Under the pieces are notes generated by a model. That model worked only from the letters and a program-made list of their open reading frames with translations, searched no databases and was not told the DNA's origin. The position numbers and the translations under genes are program-made. 64,000 bases of DNA from Aliikangiella sp. G2MR2-5 (GTDB taxonomy: Bacteria; Pseudomonadota; Gammaproteobacteria; Enterobacterales; Kangiellaceae): NCBI RefSeq assembly GCF_015687155.1, contig NZ_JADPQF010000002.1, forward strand, positions 558,001 through 622,000, read 5' to 3'. This document shows positions 25,902 to 33,410 of the stretch, piece by piece; position 1 is the stretch's first letter, and each line of letters opens with the position of its first letter.

Positions 25902-26432
25902 CTATTTAACTTCAATCCAGTTAATATCATCCGGGACGTGCTCATGGCGCAGTCGAGTAGAATGGAGCATTTGAATTTTCCAGACACCTTCGGATTTCAC
26001 CATTATCGCACTTTCCAGCCAGACAACATCTCCAGCCCCCCGCTCGGACTCAAAATGAGCCTTATTCCAATAACTGATCCAGACAGCATCAGCCAATTCC
26101 TGAACTCGAATCAAATCAAAGTAATTGGTACGTTGATAAGGACCATTCTTGGGCATGATGGCAGCAGATAACTTATCCATAGTCCAGACTTCGCCATGCT
26201 CCAGTAATTGAAAATCCTGGGTTGCCACAGCTTTCATGGCCTTTTCATCAAAGTTCGAGATAGCAAGGAAAAGCCCTTTAACCGGTTCGAAAGCCGGATG
26301 CGCATTGACACCATCCGACTTGCCTGCCTCTCCATCTGCTGCTATGGCTCCAGCAAATGAAAGACTGCTCAAAGCAACTAATACGACCACACTAATAGTT
26401 TTGACTATTTGACTAACCAGCGACTGCTTCAT
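25902..26432 (-). CDS. Exported NTF2-like (DUF4440-type) protein
   Basis: A 176-residue protein with a signal peptide (MKQSLVSQIVKTISVVVLVA, cleavage near AAD). The mature domain shows the cone-fold pattern of the NTF2/SnoaL-like superfamily: PVKGLFLAISNFDEKAMKAV, DFQLLEHGEVWTMDKL, and a C-terminal beta hairpin ending GVWKIQMLHSTR. These domains bind small molecules or act as simple enzymes. The ATG at 26432 was chosen for a typical signal peptide; another at 26450 is in frame and neither has a strong SD. Confidence 0.78.
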   Translation of the reverse strand: MKQSLVSQIVKTISVVVLVALSSLSFAGAIAADGEAGKSDGVNAHPAFEPVKGLFLAISNFDEKAMKAVATQDFQLLEHGEVWTMDKLSAAIMPKNGPYQRTNYFDLIRVQELADAVWISYWNKAHFESERGAGDVVWLESAIMVKSEGVWKIQMLHSTRLRHEHVPDDINWIEVK

Positions 26433-26755
26433 TACTAATATTCTAACCATATTCAGAACTAGATTAAGTTGAGGACGATACTCTCGCGATATTTTGCCGC
26501 TTTGTCAAACCATGAGTGGTCAGGTTAACCAACTGTTACGATTAAAGATCACCCAGAATTTTGAAATAACCTGATTCAAATCCTCTATCAACTTATCATT
26601 GGCTTAAATAGCCTTTCTTGACGCCGCTGTTATAATAGGCGACAACACAAACATTCAAATAATTCGATGGAATGGTGATAACCTTTATCAGCTCAGGCTG
26701 AAAAAGACTGAGTCTCACCAAATGAATCGACGAACTATCAGGAGTCGGCCAACTA
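26433..26755. other. Intergenic region between divergent genes; no gene seen
   Basis: About 320 bases of AT-rich sequence separating the NTF2-like gene and fumarylacetoacetase. I see no hairpin, repeat or small reading frame that I can support. Confidence 0.5.
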
Positions 26756-28081
26756 ATGTCCTACGCAACTACAATTAATGAAACTCATGATCCGGAGTTA
26801 ACCAGCTGGGTTGAATCGGCAAATCAGGAAAACTGTGACTTTCCTATTCAGAATCTACCATTTGCAATCTTTCGCCGCGCAGGTACCAGTGAAGCTTTTC
26901 GTGGTGGTGTCGCTATTGGCGATATGATTGTTGACATGGCTGCCGCCAAAGGTTGCGGTATATTTGAGGGTGTAGCCCAGGCTGCAGCTTCAGCCTGTGA
27001 CGCTCCACAACTCAACGGATTAATGGCAATGGGTAGCGAAGCCTGGAGTGCATTGCGACTAGCCCTGTCACGTGCACTGCGAAATGGTTCAGATGCACAA
27101 TCAAAACTTGAAGCCTGCCTGGTCTCACAAGATGACGTTGAGTACTCACTTCCTTGTCAGATAGGCGACTATACCGACTTCTACACCTCTATCTATCATG
27201 CAACAGCAGTCGGCCGCCTTTTCCGTCCAGACAACCCATTGCTACCTAACTACAAATGGGTACCAATCGGCTACCATGGTCGTTCTTCCTCTATCGATGT
27301 TTCAGGTCAGACTTTTAGGCGCCCTAAAGGTCAGCTTAAAGCACCTGATGCTGCGGCACCAACATTTGGGGCCTGTAAGCGGCTGGATTATGAGCTGGAA
27401 ATTGGTATCTATATTGGAAAGGGCAATGAGCTCGGCGAATCAATCAAGCTGGACAATGCCGATGAACATGTGTTTGGGCTTTGCTTATTCAATGACTGGT
27501 CTGCACGCGATATCCAAGGCTGGGAATATCAACCTCTGGGTCCATTCCTCGCTAAGAACTTCGCTTCGACCGTTTCACCATGGATTGTAACCAACGAAGC
27601 CCTTGCTCCTTTTAGAACTGAGTGGACCAGAGATGAAGCCGATCCACAGCCATTGGACTATCTGGAGTCAGAAGCGAATCGCACTAAAGGTGGCTTTGAT
27701 GTCAGCCTGGAAGTTCAACTGGAAACAGAAAAAATGCGCGAAGCTGGCGAACCTGCCTCTCACCTGTCACTTTCCAACTTCCGCCACTCTTATTGGACTG
27801 TAGCTCAAATGGTTGCTCATCATACCGTGAACGGCTGCAATCTCAGACCGGGAGATATGTTCGGTAGCGGAACACAATCAGGTCCAGAACACGAAGAAGC
27901 AGGCTCATTATTAGAGTTATCACGTGGCGGTAAGGAAGAAATCAAGCTGGATAATGGAGAAGTTAGAAAATTCCTTGAAGATGGAGATACCGTTATCATG
28001 CGTGGCTGGTGTGCTAAAGAGGGCTTCAAACGCATAGGCTTCGGTGAAGTTACATCAACCGTATTGCCGGCTGATCAATAG
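26756..28081 (+). CDS. fahA: Fumarylacetoacetase
   Basis: Last enzyme of tyrosine/homogentisate degradation: fumarylacetoacetate + water gives fumarate + acetoacetate. The protein is 441 residues, full length. The signature regions are YTDFYTSIYHATAVGRLFRP, PIGYHGRSSSIDVSG, DYELEIGIYIGKGN, LFNDWSARDIQGWEYQPLGP and the C-terminal GDTVIMRGWC. These contain the catalytic His and the Asp/Glu metal ligands of the FAH family. An AGGAG SD precedes the ATG. The homogentisate dioxygenase and isomerase genes are not in this window, so the gene is separated from its usual partners or they lie elsewhere. Confidence 0.96.
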   Translation: MSYATTINETHDPELTSWVESANQENCDFPIQNLPFAIFRRAGTSEAFRGGVAIGDMIVDMAAAKGCGIFEGVAQAAASACDAPQLNGLMAMGSEAWSALRLALSRALRNGSDAQSKLEACLVSQDDVEYSLPCQIGDYTDFYTSIYHATAVGRLFRPDNPLLPNYKWVPIGYHGRSSSIDVSGQTFRRPKGQLKAPDAAAPTFGACKRLDYELEIGIYIGKGNELGESIKLDNADEHVFGLCLFNDWSARDIQGWEYQPLGPFLAKNFASTVSPWIVTNEALAPFRTEWTRDEADPQPLDYLESEANRTKGGFDVSLEVQLETEKMREAGEPASHLSLSNFRHSYWTVAQMVAHHTVNGCNLRPGDMFGSGTQSGPEHEEAGSLLELSRGGKEEIKLDNGEVRKFLEDGDTVIMRGWCAKEGFKRIGFGEVTSTVLPADQ

Positions 28082-28107
28082 AATAGGATTTTTCATCTAT
28101 GCTTATT

Positions 28108-28132
28108 AAAGGGTTCGTTTGAACCCTTTTTT
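28108..28132 (+). terminator. Rho-independent terminator after fumarylacetoacetase
   Basis: AAAGGGTTC (28108-28116) and GAACCCTTT (28121-28129) with a 4-base loop and a T tract to 28132, 27 bp after the stop codon. Confidence 0.9.
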
Positions 28133-28243
28133 ATTTCACTTTGACTGACAAACCCGAAGTAACATTTGGCAAAGATTTTGACTTGTCGCTTTAACACTCG
28201 CCTGTTAGTCTCTAAGCCCAATGCATTAAAACATTAAGCTTCA

Positions 28244-29611
28244 ATGAATCATCCGATAGAGCAACTGCTAAAATTTAGTCCGCAAGAACGACGGATAGTT
28301 TTACTTTCTGCCAGCTATTTTTTTCTATTGCTCTGTGCTTACTATATTTTGCGCCCGGTTAGAGAAACCATGGGGATTGCGCGCAGCGCAGACGATTTAC
28401 CTCTGATTTTTCTTGGCACCATGACCGTAACACTGTTGCTTGCACCTGTAATTGCAGCCTTGGTTAATCGTTATCAAAGAGCGCAATTTATTCCGTTCTG
28501 CTATCACGCAATCAGTTTACTGTTGCTCGGCTTTTTTATTGCATTAACGCTACTCCCGCAAAAAATGATATTTGCTGTGGGAATCGCTTTCTATATTTTT
28601 CTGAGTGTCGTAAACATGCTGCTGATCTCTCTTTTCTGGGGATTCATGTCAGACGGAATTTCTTTGGGTGAAAGCAAAAAACTGTTTCCCAGCATCGCAA
28701 TCGGCGGAACTATTGGTGCAATTAGCGGCAGTAGTATTACCCAGATTCTGGTTGAATTAAGCGGACAGGCTCCCCTGTTATTAATTTCGGCAATCATTTT
28801 GCAAATTGCTATCATCTTGATGCGAAAAACAGATAGCGCTTTTCAGGACTTTTCGATAGCTGAACAAACCTTGCAGTCAAACACAACAACAGAAAAGACA
28901 GTTCAAAAAGACACAAAGTCATTAGAAACTTTATTTTCTAAGTCAAACAAATGGGAAAGGCAAGAAAGCGATTCGCTCGCAGCCAGGCTAACTTCGGGAA
29001 TTCGTTTTGCCATTTCATCTCCTTATATGATGGCAATTGCAGGCTATATCTTCTGCTACGGTCTTACTTCGACTTTTCTGTATTTTCAACAAGGTCAACT
29101 TGTTGCTATGGAGACCGGAAATAGCCATGAGCGGACCCAGATATTTTCCAATATCGATATCTGGTCAAATTCACTGACACTCCTATTCCAGTTATTTTTG
29201 TCCAGAAAGCTACTCATGCATTTTGGTATCGGTCCGATTCTGATTGGTCTTCCTCTGCTCACCTTATCTGGTTTTGCAGCTCTCGCACTCGCCCCGACTC
29301 TAACGGTACTGATAATATTTCAAGCGTTAAGACGGTCACTTAATTATGGATTATTTAAACCGGCAAGAGAAATTCTATTTACCATATTACCCACCGACCA
29401 AAAATATAAAGCGAAGAGCTTTATCGATACTTTTGTCTATCGCGGGGGAGATGCCATCGGGGCTCTATCACAGAAGGGACTGACCTCTCTCGCATTAGGA
29501 ATTACCAGTTTGGCGTTGCTTGTAGTTCCGATTGCTGCTCTGTGGACTTTTCTGGCAATTTTTCTTGGAAGAGAAGCATCCCGCGCAGAGCAGAATAAAG
29601 TTGAAAAATAA
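28244..29611 (+). CDS. ATP/ADP-translocase-like (NTP/NDP exchange, Npt1) membrane carrier of the MFS
   Basis: A 455-residue inner-membrane protein with about 11-12 helices. The N-terminal signature YYILRPVRETMG is that of the TLC/Npt1 nucleotide-transporter-like family, and RRSLNYGLFKPAREILFTIL and YKAKSFIDTFVYRGGD are further family stretches. Family members in intracellular pathogens exchange ATP for ADP. Free-living bacteria carry homologues whose substrate is unknown, so nucleotide transport should not be assumed. The SD is weak. It is followed by convergent genes. Confidence 0.83.
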   Translation: MNHPIEQLLKFSPQERRIVLLSASYFFLLLCAYYILRPVRETMGIARSADDLPLIFLGTMTVTLLLAPVIAALVNRYQRAQFIPFCYHAISLLLLGFFIALTLLPQKMIFAVGIAFYIFLSVVNMLLISLFWGFMSDGISLGESKKLFPSIAIGGTIGAISGSSITQILVELSGQAPLLLISAIILQIAIILMRKTDSAFQDFSIAEQTLQSNTTTEKTVQKDTKSLETLFSKSNKWERQESDSLAARLTSGIRFAISSPYMMAIAGYIFCYGLTSTFLYFQQGQLVAMETGNSHERTQIFSNIDIWSNSLTLLFQLFLSRKLLMHFGIGPILIGLPLLTLSGFAALALAPTLTVLIIFQALRRSLNYGLFKPAREILFTILPTDQKYKAKSFIDTFVYRGGDAIGALSQKGLTSLALGITSLALLVVPIAALWTFLAIFLGREASRAEQNKVEK

Positions 29612-29629
29612 TAATATTTTTTGATGTCT

Positions 29630-30124
29630 TCAGTGCACCTGTGTTAGTTTTTCATCTAGCGATATCAATAGAGCTTGCAATAGTAAAGAAATATCAGATT
29701 CATTGTTCGGATCAATTTCAAATGCAGGCGCTCTGAGCCCACAACCTCTTAGCTGGAGATTAACCCGCTCCAGCTCACCATAAATTGAAGCTTTCTTTTG
29801 GCACACGCCAACAACTAATGCGGTATTTTGCAGTATTGGAAAGAGTATTTTCAATTGTTCCTGGAGTGACTGTAAATAATCAGGGTCCTGATTATCTATC
29901 AACATAATATAACCAATGGTTGAGTCGTGCTCTCTTTGTTCAATCAGCTCAATAGCTTTGGTCGTTTTTGCTTCGATTACCTGAAGTTGATCATCAGGAC
30001 CGATATCAATCAAACCATAATCGAAATTTTTTTCACAATTTATATTCGAGTGGCACAGGGTACTAATAGCGGTCGACTTTCCGCAGCCACTCTTTCCAAA
30101 AAAAACGACTCTATTTAGGCTCAT
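29630..30124 (-). CDS. Degenerate small GTPase-like P-loop protein
   Basis: A 164-residue protein that starts with an intact Walker A/G1 motif (GKSGCGKST, residues 10-18). The overall pattern (FDYGLIDIG, GYIMLIDNQDP) resembles the small Ras-like GTPases of the MglA/COG2229 group. The G3 element (DTPGQ in relatives) appears to be replaced by IEAKTTK, and G4 (NKxD) by VGVCQKKAS. It could bind nucleotide, but guanine specificity and hydrolysis are doubtful. It lies 27 bp downstream of the REC-like gene at 30152, on the same strand, with a GAGGA SD, and probably forms a two-gene module with it. Confidence 0.72.
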   Translation of the reverse strand: MSLNRVVFFGKSGCGKSTAISTLCHSNINCEKNFDYGLIDIGPDDQLQVIEAKTTKAIELIEQREHDSTIGYIMLIDNQDPDYLQSLQEQLKILFPILQNTALVVGVCQKKASIYGELERVNLQLRGCGLRAPAFEIDPNNESDISLLLQALLISLDEKLTQVH

Positions 30125-30151
30125 TGAAATGTCCTCAAATTAGTTGCTAGC

Positions 30152-31420
30152 TTACGCCAGCTTTTGGTGAATACTGTCTTCCGAATAGATCAAGTATGAT
30201 AGAAGCTGTTCAGCATAATTTCTTTCCAATGACTTGGCTTTAGTCCAGTCATTGATATCGGGCAATTTCTGGCTACTGCTTTCAATTATCCCCAGCGATT
30301 GAGCGGCACTAAAGAAACCAAAAACAAATCTTTGAGGAATATTGAGAGTACGAGATATTTCAGCTAGCTTCATTGGTCTTTTCATCATCAAAGATGCAAT
30401 GTTCATTGCGTAAGGAAAGCAGACCAGCTTCGAAAAATTCGGCCACTCAGTAAGATAGAAAGCTCGCTCCAAATCGATTTCTCTTGGTAATTTTCCGCGA
30501 GATGACCAAAGTGAAATTTTCCACATAAAAGCCTGTAGATCCCAGCGTTTGAGCTTTCCTTGTGGCTTGTGTGCCAATTCAAATAAACGAATACCAGTAT
30601 AGTCAGGTTTAATTTTTCGCAGCGAATCAATTTTTTCAACTTTCATTAAACAAAGCGGCTTTAGTACACTATCACCAACCGCGGTGAAGGCAGCATTCTC
30701 TTTCAGATCAATAATTACTCCGGTATTGAGACAAATTAGTTCAACTGGTTTCTGGTGCTTCTTAGCGCGTTTTATCGCCTTTTCGACAGCCCCCTGAAAA
30801 AGATTTTGAGGGGAGTAAAGCACTCTGATAATAGCTTGCGGATTACTCAGATTAACATCAGAATTTTTGCCAACATATTTTGCAGCATCAATAGCAGGAG
30901 CTTTTGCCACATTCTGACCAATTACAGATTGAGATGGCTGTCGTGCCGGTGCAGATTTGTTTATGGAGTCTCGAGTATTCCGCCTGGAACTATTATTAAC
31001 TGCAACTCTCAAGTGACTGTTTTCATTGATAGTCCTATTCTCAATTTGTCTTTCAGCAACAATTTTCTTCCTTTCCTGTTCAATTTGCAGCCTGAGCAAA
31101 ATTTTCTTCATCCTTAGTAGCTGTTGCTCCATTAGTTTCAAATCAACCGGCTTGGCGAGATATTGGACTAAACTGTCATGACTGGAATTCTCTAATAGAC
31201 TTAACCCAACAATACCTCTTAAAGGGTTTTCATCTCGAAGTGTTTGAATGTCGAACTGTCCAATACATACATCAAGGTCGACAATAAGAATCTGTGCTTC
31301 TTGCTCGTATTTAGTCAGCTCAAACTCACTCTCCATATGCTCCTTAAAGAGCTTTTCGAAAGCCTGCTCACTTCGACTATCGAATCCTTTTAAATATACT
31401 TTTGATGAAACTAGACTCAT
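30152..31420 (-). CDS. Regulatory protein with a pseudo-receiver domain, partner of the GTPase-like gene
   Basis: A 422-residue protein. Residues 1-125 have the shape of a response-regulator receiver (ILIVDLDV; LRGIVGLSLLE; LAKPVDLKLMEQQLLR, ending with the K-P switch), but the phospho-acceptor region is atypical. A coiled, Ser/Asn-rich linker follows (about 125-210), then a central alpha-beta region (LICLNTGVIIDLKENAAF). The C-terminal part contains a helix-turn-helix-like segment (MKLAEISRTLNIPQRFVFGFF). I cannot name the family. Together with the degenerate GTPase it looks like a polarity or motility-type regulatory module. The start at 31420 has an AGAGAAAGG SD; the frame is open 15 codons further upstream. 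Confidence 0.68.
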   Translation of the reverse strand: MSLVSSKVYLKGFDSRSEQAFEKLFKEHMESEFELTKYEQEAQILIVDLDVCIGQFDIQTLRDENPLRGIVGLSLLENSSHDSLVQYLAKPVDLKLMEQQLLRMKKILLRLQIEQERKKIVAERQIENRTINENSHLRVAVNNSSRRNTRDSINKSAPARQPSQSVIGQNVAKAPAIDAAKYVGKNSDVNLSNPQAIIRVLYSPQNLFQGAVEKAIKRAKKHQKPVELICLNTGVIIDLKENAAFTAVGDSVLKPLCLMKVEKIDSLRKIKPDYTGIRLFELAHKPQGKLKRWDLQAFMWKISLWSSRGKLPREIDLERAFYLTEWPNFSKLVCFPYAMNIASLMMKRPMKLAEISRTLNIPQRFVFGFFSAAQSLGIIESSSQKLPDINDWTKAKSLERNYAEQLLSYLIYSEDSIHQKLA

Positions 31421-31763
31421 ACCTTTCTCTCTCTGACTATTAATCAACGAACAAACCAGTGGCAATGAGTATAGAAACTTCTCCCGGTTTCGCTATATGC
31501 AGTTCACACTTTATCGACGCACTATTTCGCAAAATTTTTGATGGTCACATCGGAAAAACTGTCAATATTCAGACACAGGGTAGAATTGAAATGATAAGCA
31601 ACTCAATTTATTAAAGATATTTCTGATCCATTGGAGAGGATATTCTCTTCATCTAACGATTGGCCTGAAAGAGGCTTTCAAAAAAATCAGATAAAGCTGT
31701 CAAAAATAAAGGACAATTTCCTACACAAAAAACTGGCAGGTTCATCGCTGTTTTCTGAAATTA
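31421..31763. other. Intergenic region upstream of the pseudo-receiver gene; no gene seen
   Basis: AT-rich, about 340 bases. It must hold the promoter of the minus-strand pseudo-receiver gene and the terminator of the GNAT gene, but neither is recognisable. A plus-strand frame over 31631-31882 lacks protein-like features. Confidence 0.5.
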
Positions 31764-32393
31764 TTATTGTTCAGAGGCTCGTCTTAGTAGTAGTGCATAG
31801 TTTGACTGGGTTATTGGCTCAGCAAAGCTATCGACTAACTCAAACCCGAGTCGCTGATAAAAGGACAGGTTTCTGGGATTAAAGGTTTCGAGATAACAAG
31901 GTAGATTTTGCGCGTCGATTTCACTTAGTGTTGTTTCAAGAAGACCAGGACCTAGTCCCTGTCCCTGGTATTCCGGAGATATCGCAAGTATAGATAAATA
32001 CCAGGCATTTTCAGGTACAACTTGAGCGGATTTTTCCGACATAAAACGACCGATTGCCTGATAGGTTTTACTACTTTGTGACCCCATCACTTTTTGAATG
32101 AATTCGAGCTTTCTTCTGGATTTCTCATTTTGCTCAGCCTCACTCAAAGGTATTGACCAGATAGAGGCGCCGTAGAGCGTTTGCTCAGGCCAATAATATC
32201 GCCCATAGTTTTTTCCTTCCCAGAGTGAGTAGTCGTAATAAGCATACATCGCCTGTTTTTTTTCGTCTGCTCCACCTTCAACAGAGTTTTCCATTGTGCG
32301 ATAAAATGGATCCAGATGCAGCGAGTGGTATAAAGCTTCTGCTAATTTCGGTTTATTGATTGTATACTCAAAAAGATAGTCAGGCTGACTCAT
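31764..32393 (-). CDS. GNAT family N-acetyltransferase
   Basis: A 209-residue protein. The acetyl-CoA-binding motif A is visible as ILAISPEYQGQGLGPGLLE, followed by NPRNLSFYQRLGFELVDSF, the usual GNAT C-terminal motif B. The start overlaps the stop of the upstream aldo/keto reductase gene by one base (TAATG), so the two are translationally coupled. Substrate unknown. Confidence 0.88.
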   Translation of the reverse strand: MSQPDYLFEYTINKPKLAEALYHSLHLDPFYRTMENSVEGGADEKKQAMYAYYDYSLWEGKNYGRYYWPEQTLYGASIWSIPLSEAEQNEKSRRKLEFIQKVMGSQSSKTYQAIGRFMSEKSAQVVPENAWYLSILAISPEYQGQGLGPGLLETTLSEIDAQNLPCYLETFNPRNLSFYQRLGFELVDSFAEPITQSNYALLLRRASEQ

Positions 32394-33340
32394 TAAATGT
32401 CCTCAATATAGGCTAACATTTGTTGACGCATTTTTGCGTCGGGCAATCGTCCAGTCATAGCCATCATATTATCTTGCATATGCTTCACTTTAGAGGTTGC
32501 AGGAATTGCACAGGTAACCGCAGGATGAGATAAAATAAACTTGAGAAAATATTGTCCCCAGGAATCACAGTCGAATTCTTTAGCCCACTCAGGCAATGCC
32601 TTGCCTTTCACCAGTTTAAATAGTCGACCTTTTTCATAGGGCATATTGACTATTACCGCCATCCCCTTATCCATTGCAAGTGGTAATAACCGCCTTTCTG
32701 CTTCTCGAATTTTAATGTTGTAATTAAGCTGCACGAAATCCAGTGGCTGAGACTTCATGACCGCTTCAAAATCGGCGTATTGACCCAAAAAGGACGTTGT
32801 GATTCCTGTATAACGAATTTTTTTTTCAGATTTGAGGGACTGTAATGTGGGCAGGTGAACCTGCCAGTCACGTAAGTTATGGACCTGCATCAAGTCCATC
32901 TGCTCAACTTGCATTCGTTGACGAGAGGTTTCTACCGCTTTGATTCCTGCTTCTTTACCATAGGTCCATACCTTACTGGCAGCAAAAAACTTCTGTCTTT
33001 CTTCCAGTTGACCAACCAGCTCACCAATCACCGATTCTGAGCGACCATACATAGGTGAAGAATCTATCAAGCAACCATGCATGTTAAAAAAGGTCGCAAG
33101 AACCTGCGAAAGATTTTCTTTATTCGCGACTTCATCAGGGGCAACATTAAACGTCTGGTAGGACCCCATTCCTATTGCTGGAATTTTTTCTCCACTGGAA
33201 GGAATACGACTGTAAATTAACGGGCGCTTGACACTTTGCTCGGGGCCACTACCAGTTTCCGCAGCAAAAGATAGCGATGGCATTGCCATTAACAGAGGCG
33301 AAGCACATAATGTTTTTAATATTTCACGGCGTTGTTTCAT
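32393..33340 (-). CDS. Aldo/keto reductase family oxidoreductase, probably Tat-exported
   Basis: A 315-residue protein. The N-terminus MKQRREILKTLCASPLLMAMP contains RREILK, close to the twin-arginine consensus, then a hydrophobic stretch ending SFAAE, so export of a folded, cofactor-carrying enzyme is likely. The AKR features are GMGSYQTFN, LIDSSPMYGRSE (Asp/Tyr) and KVWTYGKE (Lys). The ATG at 33340 sits 8 bases after AGGTG; the frame also opens at an upstream GTG. Most members use NADPH. Substrate unknown. It forms an operon with the GNAT gene. Confidence 0.85.
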   Translation of the reverse strand: MKQRREILKTLCASPLLMAMPSLSFAAETGSGPEQSVKRPLIYSRIPSSGEKIPAIGMGSYQTFNVAPDEVANKENLSQVLATFFNMHGCLIDSSPMYGRSESVIGELVGQLEERQKFFAASKVWTYGKEAGIKAVETSRQRMQVEQMDLMQVHNLRDWQVHLPTLQSLKSEKKIRYTGITTSFLGQYADFEAVMKSQPLDFVQLNYNIKIREAERRLLPLAMDKGMAVIVNMPYEKGRLFKLVKGKALPEWAKEFDCDSWGQYFLKFILSHPAVTCAIPATSKVKHMQDNMMAMTGRLPDAKMRQQMLAYIEDI

Positions 33341-33410
33341 ACGCAAATTCACCTGGTTTTCAAGCAGCTACTATAGCTTTATCATAAAGTGTTAATCAAG
33401 GTTGTGGATT

